Shown one piece after another: positions 1-7,438 of a stretch of DNA of 43,101 nt. How positions within the stretch are numbered: position 1 is the stretch's first letter; each line of letters begins with the position of its first letter. Under the pieces are notes generated by a model that was not told the DNA's origin, searched no databases, and saw nothing but the letters and a program-made list of their open reading frames with translations. The DNA is from Burkholderiales bacterium (GTDB lineage Bacteria > Pseudomonadota > Gammaproteobacteria > Burkholderiales > JAEUMW01): contig JAEUMX010000195.1 in assembly GCA_016791285.1 (NCBI GenBank), positions 1 through 43,101 on the forward strand. Reading direction: 5' to 3'. Made by a program: the position numbers and the translations under genes.

Positions 1-505
1 CGGGGATCTGGTTACCTGTCTTGACGTTGTGGCGAGCGACCGGGGCGCCAGTGTCTGCATAGACATTGTCGTAAGCAAGCTGGATGATCACGTTATAAGG
101 ATTACTTGGGTTGGTCGGGGGATTGGCCGCCGGGTTGGCGGGACCGGGGGCGGCGGTGTAAGTGCCAGTGATGAAACCGGCGTGAGAGAGATGGTCCCAG
201 ACCAAGACGTCTTCTTGAAATCCGCTACCGTTTGTGTCCACGATACGGCCGTTGCCGTTGCCATTTCCGTTGGCAACGACACCAGCGATGTTGGTTACTG
301 CTTGGGTGTAATCCCCCGGGTACGCGCGATAGCGATCCTGGAAACCGAAGAAAGCTGCCTTCACGCCGTCGACCTGGGAAATCAGGTTGCGCACCTTTGC
401 ACCCGTTATGAGTTCCTGCCCTTTCAGGATCCCACCCAGGAGGAGGCCGATGATGACCAGCACGATCGCGATCTCGATCAGCGTGAAACCCGTCTGTTTC
501 CTCAT
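1..505 (-). CDS. Type IV prepilin (MSHA/PilE-like), 3' end cut by window edge
   Basis: Major or minor pilin subunit of the type IV pilus-like machine encoded to the right. Translation from the ATG at 505 gives a six-residue leader ending in Gly, then FTLIEIAIVLVIIGLLLGG: a class III signal peptide with prepilin-peptidase cleavage after Gly6, Glu at mature +5 and a hydrophobic N-terminal helix. About 168 codons are visible with no stop, so the C-terminus lies beyond base 1. The region after the helix (AAFFGFQDRYRAYPGDY) resembles MshA/PilE-type and T2SS-like pseudopilins. A short Asn-Gly repeat (NGNGNGNG, near residue 80) follows. The weak ribosome site is GGGACGGAAAC before ATG. A sigma54-like promoter lies at 544-559. 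Prepilin identity is strong; the subunit's role (major or minor) is unknown. Confidence 0.9.
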   Translation of the reverse strand, partial: MRKQTGFTLIEIAIVLVIIGLLLGGILKGQELITGAKVRNLISQVDGVKAAFFGFQDRYRAYPGDYTQAVTNIAGVVANGNGNGNGRIVDTNGSGFQEDVLVWDHLSHAGFITGTYTAAPGPANPAANPPTNPSNPYNVIIQLAYDNVYADTGAPVARHNVKTGNQIP

Positions 506-543
506 GTTTCCGTCCCAGCGTGCAAAGTTCGTCAAGCCAATAT

Positions 544-559
544 AGCAAAGCCCATGCCG
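544..559 (-). promoter_or_regulatory. Sigma54-like -24/-12 promoter of the left-edge prepilin
   Basis: On the minus strand the sequence is CGGCATGGGCTTTGCT. It matches the sigma54 consensus TGGCACG-N4-TTGCW at 10 of 12 fixed positions and has the diagnostic GG-N10-GC spacing. The predicted start is near base 533, giving a leader of about 28 nt that contains the ribosome site. Pilin genes are often sigma54-dependent, and an NtrC-type regulator is encoded at 16596-18035. A sigma70-like -10 hexamer (TATATT) overlaps just downstream, without a convincing -35. Confidence 0.45.
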
Positions 560-609
560 AAGCATTTGGGGCCATTCCATCGAGCCTGGAACCATCTTTT
601 CATAGCGCC

Positions 610-622
610 GCCCGCTGCGGGC
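610..622 (-). terminator. Short GC hairpin between two minus-strand genes (weak terminator candidate)
   Basis: The stem GCCCG/CGGGC with a CAG loop lies downstream of the stop codon of the gene at 669-1412 and upstream of the prepilin promoter. There is no U-tract after it, so it is only a weak candidate for separating the two transcription units. The rest of 506-668 holds only the prepilin promoter region. Confidence 0.2.
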
Positions 623-668
623 AGCCCGGCAAAGAAGCGAGATTGAAGAGGCCGTTGCCCTTACGCCG

Positions 669-1412
669 TCATTTCTTCGACTCAATCGACGATTTCTCGG
701 CTTTCTCGAGTGCGTCCAGGCGCTGCATGAGAAACGCGATCTCATGCGGATCCTGCACGGTTCCGCCGGCAAGCAGGCCACCGAGCAGAATCTTGGCGGC
801 CTCGTGTTCACCCATGTCGGCGCGCAGGAAGATATGCATCTGGCGGGCCCAGGACGGGATGGAAGCGTCCGCCGCGTGATCGGCCAACGCCTGAGCGTAC
901 CTGAGAGCGAGCTGCAGATCCTGCAGTCGGTGTCTCGCCATGACCGACGCATGAGCAAGCCATTGCCAGCGACGCGCTGGGTCGTCGAGGAAGCGTCGGA
1001 ATACGAAGTCGAGCATTGCCCTTTGCTTCGGCTCGTCGGGCACCTGCGCATACACCGTTGCTGCGAGCAGAAGGGGATACTGGCTGACAGGGTCGAGGTC
1101 GAGCGAGGCATCCAGCCAGCCGATCACCTTCGAGTAGTCGAGGTCCTTGAAGGGAATGCTGATTCCCGGCTGATTGTCGAACGCCTGCAGCCTTAGCAGC
1201 AACACGTAGCTCAGGAATATCGGATCGCCGAGGCTCAGCGCCCGGAGCGCCATTCGCGGCGGCGGGGCCGACAGGTCGCGAGCCACCGCCACCGGTGCGG
1301 GCTGCACCGCATGCCAACCGATCTGCAAGGCGAGCGAGAGAGCCATCCCGATCAAGACGGCCTTGGGGACGACCTGCCACGAGCGCTCTTGATTGCCTCG
1401 CGCTCTGGTCAC
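669..1412 (-). CDS. Conserved hypothetical membrane-anchored, TPR-like helical protein
   Basis: Unrecognised protein of 247 aa. I start it at the GTG at 1412 because this gives a GTGA overlap with the stop of the ABC permease upstream, the usual sign of translational coupling; the reading frame remains open farther upstream but there it overlaps the permease gene. One hydrophobic segment (about residues 17-35) is followed by a soluble, Ala/Leu-rich helical region. Repeats such as 'LGDPIFLSYVLLL' and 'YPLLLAATVYAQVPDEPKQR' resemble TPR-like helical hairpins. A single-pass inner-membrane protein with a periplasmic scaffold domain is likely. It is probably a partner of the permease encoded just upstream. 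No catalytic motif was seen. Confidence 0.7.
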   Translation of the reverse strand: MTRARGNQERSWQVVPKAVLIGMALSLALQIGWHAVQPAPVAVARDLSAPPPRMALRALSLGDPIFLSYVLLLRLQAFDNQPGISIPFKDLDYSKVIGWLDASLDLDPVSQYPLLLAATVYAQVPDEPKQRAMLDFVFRRFLDDPARRWQWLAHASVMARHRLQDLQLALRYAQALADHAADASIPSWARQMHIFLRADMGEHEAAKILLGGLLAGGTVQDPHEIAFLMQRLDALEKAEKSSIESKK

Positions 1413-2179
1413 ACGTTTTTCCGGTGGAAGTCGAACAGCGCCGCGCTGATCAGGAGCGGCACGTAGGCAAGGGTCTGTCCGACTGCATTGCCCAAGCTGG
1501 CAGCGCCGGCGCCGCCATCGACCAGCCAGGCCGTCTCGGTGAAACGATCGAGAGCGGGGAGCACATAGGCGAGAGCATTCAGCAGCAGTGTTGCGAAGCC
1601 GTGCGCGAGGCTTCGGTCGGCGAGCAGGGGCGAGGCGCTGATCAGTTGGATCGCGCCGATCGACCGTGCGAGGAGGTAGAACGCCAGCACGAAGCTCGCA
1701 GCCGGCATGACCTGGTTGAACGTGATGATGCAAAATAAGCTAAGCGCGACTACGATCCAAAGCTCCAGCACGAGCGTCGACGTCCACACGAGCAGGCCGT
1801 GGCCCTGGGTAAAGGGCATGAGCAGCAGTCCCGCGGCTGCCGCAATCGCTATTGCGACGAACGCGTAACCCACGAACTTTCCGAGGATGTACGATGTTCG
1901 CGGCAACTCGAGCGCCAGCGTGAGATCGACGACCCGATCGTTGAACTCCCGCGCCAGCGTGCTGACGATGTGGAGTGACGTGATAAAGACAGCCGCCAAG
2001 CGCATGAGGGATGCCAGGAAAGCGATCTGGACCCTGTCGCTTTCGGTAACGGCGAGTGCCTTCGCGAAGAGACTCAGGCCCAGCACGAGAACAAAGGCGA
2101 TTGCGGTGATCCAGGGCAGACGCGTGCGCCAGGCTTCGAGCACGACGAAGCGCCCCATGGTGATGATTTGGCCGAACAT
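1409..2179 (-). CDS. ABC-2 type transporter permease subunit
   Basis: Integral membrane protein of 256 aa with about six hydrophobic segments (roughly residues 15-40, 52-75, 97-122, 132-155, 158-180 and 228-248). The layout and the N-terminal 'EAWRTRLPW..' start fit the NosY/ABC-2 permease class that works with a separate ATPase. No ATPase is adjacent: the only unpaired NosF/CcmA-like ATPase nearby is at 18108-18863, at the far side of the pilus cluster, and pairing the two is an inference. The gene is divergent from the histidine kinase at 2276. Its predicted -10 is TATACT on the minus strand (bases 2211-2216). The ATG at 2179 has a poor ribosome site; Met8 is an alternative start. Confidence 0.75.
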   Translation of the reverse strand: MFGQIITMGRFVVLEAWRTRLPWITAIAFVLVLGLSLFAKALAVTESDRVQIAFLASLMRLAAVFITSLHIVSTLAREFNDRVVDLTLALELPRTSYILGKFVGYAFVAIAIAAAAGLLLMPFTQGHGLLVWTSTLVLELWIVVALSLFCIITFNQVMPAASFVLAFYLLARSIGAIQLISASPLLADRSLAHGFATLLLNALAYVLPALDRFTETAWLVDGGAGAASLGNAVGQTLAYVPLLISAALFDFHRKNV

Positions 2180-2180
2180 C

Positions 2181-2196
2181 TGGAATAGCCATTGCT
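2181..2196 (+). promoter_or_regulatory. Sigma54-like promoter facing the histidine kinase
   Basis: The sequence TGGAATAGCCATTGCT has the GG-N10-GC spacing and a perfect TTGCT -12 element. Its -24 element is partial (TGG then A at the fifth position), giving 9 of 12 consensus positions. Transcription would start near 2207 and read into the kinase at 2276. The site lies in the 96-bp divergent region shared with the ABC permease. Confidence 0.3.
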
Positions 2197-2210
2197 GACC
2201 GAGATGCGGC

Positions 2211-2216
2211 AGTATA
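2211..2216 (-). promoter_or_regulatory. Candidate -10 box of the ABC permease operon
   Basis: TATACT on the minus strand matches five of six bases of the sigma70 -10 consensus, 31 bp before the permease start. No good -35 is present at 16-18 bp, so support is limited. Confidence 0.25.
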
Positions 2217-2275
2217 GCGAATCGACCTCACATCGCAGCCCAGGTGAGTAGGCCGCGCCCAACCGCTCCGAGAAC

Positions 2276-3988
2276 TTGACCTCGCACGACCCGTCTTCGC
2301 CGTTGCCCTTCACGCGGCGCCGTGCCCCACTGTTCCTGGGGCTGATGCTGCTCGCGCTGCACGCCTCGCTTGCGTTCGGCGTTCACGAATGGTGGTCCCG
2401 CGCCTTTCTCCTTACTCATTTCGGATTCTTCCTGATCTGGCAGCCGGTATGGCTGAGCGACCGGAAGCTCGATGCCGTTCAGGGTCTGATCGTCATCGGC
2501 GTCGGGCTTCTCTTCGTGGTCTGGAGCAGCTGGTGGTTGATGGCGTCATGGATCGCGCTGCTGTTCGCCTTGATCGGGGGCAACGTGGCAGGCGGCCGTC
2601 GCGGCGCACAGCGCGCGGTGGGCTTTATCGCCGCCCTGTATCTGCTAGCTCTGCTGCTGATATGGGTCGTACCGCACCTGTTCGAGGGCGAGCGTCTCCC
2701 GCAGGTGGTGGAACTTGTCGTCCGCTTCGTGCTGCCGCTCCTGCTGCTCGGGCTGCTCCCCATGAAGGCGGATTCCGACCGGGCGTCGGAACCCCTGGCG
2801 GTGGATCTTCTCTACAGCGTGCTGCTGTTTTTCCTCGTCACTGCCCTCGTCCTCGGCAGCTTCGTGCTGAAGGTCATCAGCCGCGGCGATTATCCGAGCG
2901 CCCTGGCGCAGACGCTCTTCGTGATCGCGCTGGTGTTGCTGGTGCTGAGCTGGCTCTGGAACCCCCACGGCGGATTCAGCGGTGTCAAGTATCTGGTGTC
3001 CCGATACTTCCTCACCATCGGACTCCCCTTCGAGGTCTGGATGCGCAACCTTGCCGAGCACGCCCAGCGCGAGCCTCAGCCCGCGCGCTTCCTCGCCCTC
3101 GCGCTGGAAGACATGTCCGAGTTGCCCTGGGTGGCGGGCGTGAGCTGGCGCACCGCTCAAGGCGAGGGTCAGGTCGGAACACGATCGAAGTTTCACGCGG
3201 AGTTTGCGCTGCAGGAGCTTGACCTCGACATCTACACGCACTCGTCTCTCAGCCCTGCGCTGACGGTTCACCTGAAGCTCCTCGCGCAGCTTCTGGGGTA
3301 TTTCCACGAGGCGAAGCGGCGCGAGCAGCAGCAGCGCCAGAACGCGTACCATCAGGCCATCTTCGAAACGGGGGCACGCTTAACCCACGACGTGAAGAAT
3401 CTCCTCCAGTCGCTCAAGTCGCTCTGTTCCGCGGTGGAGCACAGCAGCGGGCACGATGCGGAAAGACTTCAGGCACTCATGCAACGGCAGCTCCCGCAGA
3501 TCGCGCAGCGCTTGCAGACAACGCTCGACAAGCTGCAGGCGCCGAGTCAGTCGCGGATCGAGATGGTGGATGCCGCCACGTGGTGGGAGCAACTCAAGCA
3601 GCGCTATGCCGACCGCAACATCGAATTCAATCTGGATTCCGCGATGGTGGAAGGCGCGCTGCCGGGGGATCTCTTCAACAGCGTGGCCGAGAATCTGATC
3701 GAGAATGCGTTGAACAAGGCCAAGAACGAGCCTGGTCTGCGCATCTCTGCCAGGCTCGTGAGCAAAGGGAAGACGCATTCGCTGCGGGTATGGGACGATG
3801 GCAGTGCGATCCGACCGTCCGTGGCGGAAACGCTGTTCAGCGGGGCGGTCAATTCCCAGACGGGACTTGGCATTGGGCTGTACCAAGCTTCCCAGCAGGC
3901 CGAGCGGCTCGGTTATCGTCTGGCGATTGCAGGCAACGCGCGCGGCAACGTCTGCTTCGAGCTCGCGCCCAGAGCTCAGGGAAGCTGA
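2276..3988 (+). CDS. Membrane histidine kinase with multi-TM N-terminus (PrsK-like class)
   Basis: Sensor kinase of 570 aa. Seven or eight transmembrane segments fill about residues 16-220. A linker with a putative small sensor domain follows, then a dimerisation helix with phospho-acceptor His371 in LTHDVKNLLQSL. The ATPase domain has the N-box ENLIENALNKA, G1 box VWDDGSAI and G2 box GLGIGLYQAS. The HD-x-KN phosphobox and polytopic N-terminus recall PrsK, the kinase paired with the sigma54 regulator PrsR in PEP-CTERM/exosortase clusters, but this protein is shorter and I see no clear GAF domain. The start is TTG at 2276: an in-frame stop at 2249-2251 excludes anything farther upstream. TTG at 2303 is an alternative. 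The likely partner is the regulator at 16596-18035. The 3' end overlaps the convergent prepilin by 13 bp. Confidence 0.85.
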   Translation: MTSHDPSSPLPFTRRRAPLFLGLMLLALHASLAFGVHEWWSRAFLLTHFGFFLIWQPVWLSDRKLDAVQGLIVIGVGLLFVVWSSWWLMASWIALLFALIGGNVAGGRRGAQRAVGFIAALYLLALLLIWVVPHLFEGERLPQVVELVVRFVLPLLLLGLLPMKADSDRASEPLAVDLLYSVLLFFLVTALVLGSFVLKVISRGDYPSALAQTLFVIALVLLVLSWLWNPHGGFSGVKYLVSRYFLTIGLPFEVWMRNLAEHAQREPQPARFLALALEDMSELPWVAGVSWRTAQGEGQVGTRSKFHAEFALQELDLDIYTHSSLSPALTVHLKLLAQLLGYFHEAKRREQQQRQNAYHQAIFETGARLTHDVKNLLQSLKSLCSAVEHSSGHDAERLQALMQRQLPQIAQRLQTTLDKLQAPSQSRIEMVDAATWWEQLKQRYADRNIEFNLDSAMVEGALPGDLFNSVAENLIENALNKAKNEPGLRISARLVSKGKTHSLRVWDDGSAIRPSVAETLFSGAVNSQTGLGIGLYQASQQAERLGYRLAIAGNARGNVCFELAPRAQGS

Positions 3989-4800
3989 CCCGCGGCGATC
4001 ATGCGCTGGAAGAGCAGCGGCGGGGTGATCCATACCATCTGATCATCGAACTCCAGCCCCGCGCCCGCACCCCAGGGGCGACTCACGAACACGCGATCGG
4101 CGCTGCCACCGTTCGGATTGGGGTTCTCCGCCTCGTCCACGCTGGTCCCGCCTGTGGCTGCATTCGGACCGCTGGCCCAGACCACCGCAACCGCTTCGCT
4201 GGTCAGCGTGAATGCGCTTCCGCAGTTGCTCCCGCCGCCGCCACCGGCATTACAGACGTAAAGCAGACTGTTGAGATCGGCAAACGTGCTGATGGCGGTC
4301 ATGCCCGCCGCTCTGATTCCCCCTGCCTTCGTGAAGACGAAGTTCTGTCCGCCGACATTCGCATTTCTCACAGCGTAGCGAATGCGATTCTGATCGAAGT
4401 TGGATCCATCTCGCACCTCGCCGCCCCAGCCGTCGCGCGCATATCCATTGGCATCGAGCGGACTTAGCCCGAGCGTTGCTGCAGGCAGGAATCCCCAGAA
4501 GTTGGCGCAATCGCCGACCGCCGCGTTCGTCGTGAGCACCTCCTGACCGCCCGCGGTGCCTGCGGGGCAGGGCAGCCGGCCGCGGGCGGCAGCGAATGCG
4601 AGCACGGCGTCCCGGGCCTGCTCGAGAATCTGCTCGGTAGCATGGATCTTTCGCTGCTCGACCTGACTCGCCAGCGGGACGAGCAGGCTGCCCAGCACGA
4701 GCGAAACGACGACGAGAACCACCGCCATCTCGATGAGCGTAAAGCCCTCTGCACACGCGGGGTGTTCAGATAGTAAGCGCCTCGTGCGAGCTACGGACAT
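3976..4800 (-). CDS. Large type IV prepilin / pseudopilin
   Basis: Prepilin of 274 aa. A 19-residue leader ends in Gly, followed by FTLIEMAVVLVVVSLVLGSLLV: a class III signal peptide with Glu at mature +5. The mature domain (about 255 aa) is larger than a major pilin. It begins with a long helix and a 'GRLPCPAG' segment, has several Cys and Gly-rich loops (GGGGGSN), and resembles prepilin N-terminal cleavage/methylation-domain proteins near MSHA clusters. The ATG at 4800 overlaps the stop of the upstream prepilin-like gene by 10 bp, so the two are co-translated and probably form a tip subcomplex. The gene ends in a tail-to-tail 13-bp overlap with the histidine kinase, leaving no room for a separate terminator. 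The exact role is inferred. Confidence 0.88.
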   Translation of the reverse strand: MSVARTRRLLSEHPACAEGFTLIEMAVVLVVVSLVLGSLLVPLASQVEQRKIHATEQILEQARDAVLAFAAARGRLPCPAGTAGGQEVLTTNAAVGDCANFWGFLPAATLGLSPLDANGYARDGWGGEVRDGSNFDQNRIRYAVRNANVGGQNFVFTKAGGIRAAGMTAISTFADLNSLLYVCNAGGGGGSNCGSAFTLTSEAVAVVWASGPNAATGGTSVDEAENPNPNGGSADRVFVSRPWGAGAGLEFDDQMVWITPPLLFQRMIAAGQLP

Positions 4801-6218
4801 GGCGAGGTGACCGGCTTGCCGCCGCTCAGGCTTGCGCACCAGAGCACGTCGTTGAAGGCGGAGGTCGCGGCGCCGCTTTCGTAGTTGCCATCGCCGCCTG
4901 TGTTGGGGTGATTGGTCAGATTGCGTCCCTCCAGGTAGTTCGCGAGACTGCCTTTCGCGGCATCGGTCGCTCGCGTTTGTCCGGCGAGGCGCTTGCCGGC
5001 GAACATCACGACTGCAACCTGGCCGCCGGTGCCATTCACCCGCAGGCAACCGGTTCCGCAAGCAACAGGCGACGGGCTTGGAGCATTCGGTTTGAAATCC
5101 GCGCCGAGCGCGTAGAACAGGTGGTCCTTCCAGTTCTTCCACCAGTTCTCGTCGACGTTGCCCGTGCGGAAGGGGCAACTGGCCGCCGCGAGGCTCGAAG
5201 AATTCGGGTTCGTGAGTGCTGCCGTCGTTTCGACCTGATAGGGAAAGCGACCGGACAGGCTGCCTGCTGCGTCGTCCCAGTAGGCCTCGGCAGTGTACGC
5301 GGCGAGTGCGACCGGTGCCGTCCAAGGGAATCGATGATCGCCGCTGCCATAGTTCGTGTTCAACTCGACGTACTTCGTTAGGCAAAGCGCGGCGCTCTGG
5401 GCGAGGCCCGCGAGCTTCGGCGCGAAATCGGAACGCCTTTCGATCGCGGAGAAGATCTCGTTGCCAGTCACGATCAGCAGGCGATCGTTGAATGCGTCAC
5501 TCCGGTTGCCTGCGATCATCTTCGTGAGGGCGCCGGCTGTACCATTCGGGGTGGCGTTGTTGATCGTGCCGACGGCTTCCAGGAAGCGCGCGGCAGCATA
5601 GTCCTCGCTGCAAATCGGTCGTTGCGCCGTGCCAGGGTCGTCATCCTGCCGATCCTGACTGAGCGCGACCCCGGGCGCGAAGATCACGGCTGCGGCGCGA
5701 TTCTCCGGCTGCGACCCGGCCATGAGCGTCGAACCGTCCGGACCGTACACCTCGATCTGGCCTGGGGTGTCCCAGTTCATGATCTCGGTTTTCGGATTGT
5801 TCTTGAACGCTCCAGACACCGCGTACCAGAGGCACTCGCCGGCTCCATCCCGCGGCGGCTCAATGCCCAGTGTTCTCCAGGGCAGGCGCCCGATGACGGT
5901 CACATCCTTGGCGCCACAATTGGTCTCGGCCGCTCCTTCCGGATTGCCCCCTGCTTGGTCGGGACACGGCAGGTATCCTGGTACTTGGCCCGTATGCGTA
6001 TCCTGATACGTTGCCGCGTAGGCAATCAGTGCTTCCTTTGCCTTCGCCAGCGCCTTGCTCGTGATTTCTTCACGCGTCAGATCCGACGGCCTCGGATTCG
6101 CCATGGCGATCAGGGCCAGCGCTGCTCCCAGCGCGACCACGGCGAGCAGGGTTAACAGGGCCACGCCCTGCTCCCGTCCGCTCATCCCGGAGCAAGGAGG
6201 CGGCTGTCGATCACGCAT
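4791..6218 (-). CDS. GspK/PilX-like large minor prepilin without Glu+5
   Basis: Protein of 475 aa. The leader ends at Gly18 (SGREQG) and is followed by VALLTLLAVVALGAALALIAM: the membrane helix of a class III signal but with Thr, not Glu, at mature +5. Absence of Glu+5 is characteristic of GspK-type tip pseudopilins, and the large soluble domain fits that role. The body has paired Cys (PCPD..NCG, CGTGC, WCASL..PCP), suggesting disulfides in the periplasm. It overlaps the next prepilin by 10 bp and starts 5 bp after the stop of the PilP-like gene, so it belongs to the pilus operon. Start ATG at 6218; Met12 is an alternative. Assignment to a specific family (GspK versus PilX/MshP) is uncertain. 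Confidence 0.8.
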   Translation of the reverse strand: MRDRQPPPCSGMSGREQGVALLTLLAVVALGAALALIAMANPRPSDLTREEITSKALAKAKEALIAYAATYQDTHTGQVPGYLPCPDQAGGNPEGAAETNCGAKDVTVIGRLPWRTLGIEPPRDGAGECLWYAVSGAFKNNPKTEIMNWDTPGQIEVYGPDGSTLMAGSQPENRAAAVIFAPGVALSQDRQDDDPGTAQRPICSEDYAAARFLEAVGTINNATPNGTAGALTKMIAGNRSDAFNDRLLIVTGNEIFSAIERRSDFAPKLAGLAQSAALCLTKYVELNTNYGSGDHRFPWTAPVALAAYTAEAYWDDAAGSLSGRFPYQVETTAALTNPNSSSLAAASCPFRTGNVDENWWKNWKDHLFYALGADFKPNAPSPSPVACGTGCLRVNGTGGQVAVVMFAGKRLAGQTRATDAAKGSLANYLEGRNLTNHPNTGGDGNYESGAATSAFNDVLWCASLSGGKPVTSPCP

Positions 6219-6223
6219 GCTCT

Positions 6224-6805
6224 CTAGGGGGCCGGCTTATCGAGTGAAGGCGGCGCCTTCGCTTCCGTCGTGTGGAGCTTCGGCGGCGCCTCGGCGCTCG
6301 GCCGCGCACCGGTGGAACGCGGGGGCTGCGATGACTGTTCGACTTCCGCCTTGCCTGCCGCCGCGGTCTCTTCCTGCTTCTCGGCCAGCTTCCGCTTCAT
6401 CTCGGCCGCTCTCGGACTGTAAGGCTCGACCACCTGACCGGTCGTCACGTCGAGGTTCTGGCCGACGCGCAGGGTGACCACACGTTCGGCCTGCGGAATG
6501 GTGAAGAGCACGGGGTCCGAGGCCGTCCCTTGCGGATGAATCGTGACGCCGCCCGTGGTCTTCCGATCACTCACGGCGCGGTTGTTGAGCCACACGGTGG
6601 TGTGGCCATCGTCGCGCTTGACCACGCCGTTCAGGCTCACCATTTCGGGTGCTGGCTCTTCCGTTTGCTCCTCGACCTTTACCTTCTGCCCGCGGGCGTT
6701 GTCTAGCAGCAGCCGCTGCTCCGGCGTGAAGAAGAGTCGACCCACGCTCTCAGCGCGTGCACTGGCGGCGATCACGAGTAGCAGCGCGACGCGGAGATAT
6801 TTCAT
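6224..6805 (-). CDS. Periplasmic PilP/MshK/GspC-like pilus assembly protein
   Basis: Protein of 193 aa with a Sec signal peptide (MKYLRVALLLVIAASARA). The following domain contains 'VSLNGVVKRDDGHTTVWLNN', a pattern seen in PilP/MshK/GspC homology-region proteins that link the inner-membrane platform to the secretin. The C-terminal third (about residues 130-193) is low-complexity, rich in Ala, Glu, Lys and Pro, and is probably disordered. The ATG at 6805 is chosen because it makes an ATGA overlap with the previous gene, follows a good ribosome site (AAGAGGAC) and gives a proper signal peptide. It is co-transcribed with the platform genes. Confident in gene and location; family name by analogy. 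Confidence 0.82.
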   Translation of the reverse strand: MKYLRVALLLVIAASARAESVGRLFFTPEQRLLLDNARGQKVKVEEQTEEPAPEMVSLNGVVKRDDGHTTVWLNNRAVSDRKTTGGVTIHPQGTASDPVLFTIPQAERVVTLRVGQNLDVTTGQVVEPYSPRAAEMKRKLAEKQEETAAAGKAEVEQSSQPPRSTGARPSAEAPPKLHTTEAKAPPSLDKPAP

Positions 6806-7410
6806 GTCCTCTTGTCCTTGCCGCTGTCCTCGACCAGCGTGAGCCAGCTGAGGTTGCATTCGGCGACGAGATTCGGTTGATAACGCGGAGAGCCGCCGGT
6901 TTGATTGATGCGATCGAGGGCACACTGGTCGACGATGAAGAGACCGGTGTTCTGACGCTTCAATGTATCGAGGAAGCGCAGGAGGTCCCCTTCGTGCAGC
7001 AGCGGCAGCCGAATCTTCATCTCGGACTGCCGCAACTCGATCCCACCGAGGCCCGCGCCACTGGCGTATGGCTGCTGCACGCCAATCTGATAGTCGACCC
7101 CGAACAGCCCGGAATGGATGTTCGCCGTCCGCAAGCCGTCGATCCAGTTGATGCGCCGTTCCTCGCCGACGACTCCTTCACGCTGAAGCTGCTCGTAGCC
7201 ATCGAGGTAGCGGACGATCGTGTCCTTCTCGTCACCGGAGCGCTGATAGCGCAGCCGTGCTTCCTCCAAGGCGGTCCGCTGCCTCGCCGTCTCCGCTGCC
7301 GCCTCAACCACAAGACGTCCGGTGAAGAAGATGGCCGCGGCGCCCAGGGCAACGATCGTTGCAAACAGGATCAAGGCACCGCGCAGCGCGGTGAGATCGC
7401 GCAGGTTCAT
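6802..7410 (-). CDS. PilO/MshJ-like inner-membrane pilus assembly protein
   Basis: Bitopic protein of 202 aa. An N-terminal transmembrane segment (about residues 10-35) is followed by a coiled-coil (AAETARQRTALEEARLRYQ) and a small alpha/beta periplasmic domain ending near 'NLSWLTL'. This is the architecture of PilO, MshJ and GspM, which dimerise with PilN/GspL and align the platform beneath the secretin. It follows the GspL-like gene with a 28-bp gap and overlaps the PilP-like gene by 4 bp (ATGA). The ribosome site CGGAG lies 5 bp before the ATG. The name rests on architecture and position, not on diagnostic residues. Confidence 0.8.
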   Translation of the reverse strand: MNLRDLTALRGALILFATIVALGAAAIFFTGRLVVEAAAETARQRTALEEARLRYQRSGDEKDTIVRYLDGYEQLQREGVVGEERRINWIDGLRTANIHSGLFGVDYQIGVQQPYASGAGLGGIELRQSEMKIRLPLLHEGDLLRFLDTLKRQNTGLFIVDQCALDRINQTGGSPRYQPNLVAECNLSWLTLVEDSGKDKRT

Positions 7411-7438
7411 CGATACTCCGTAAGCAGCACGGAGCTCA

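Noticed and set aside
2244..2275. GTG at 2244 as an upstream start for the histidine kinase
   Set aside because: It is not in frame, and an in-frame stop (2249-2251) blocks any start before the TTG at 2276.
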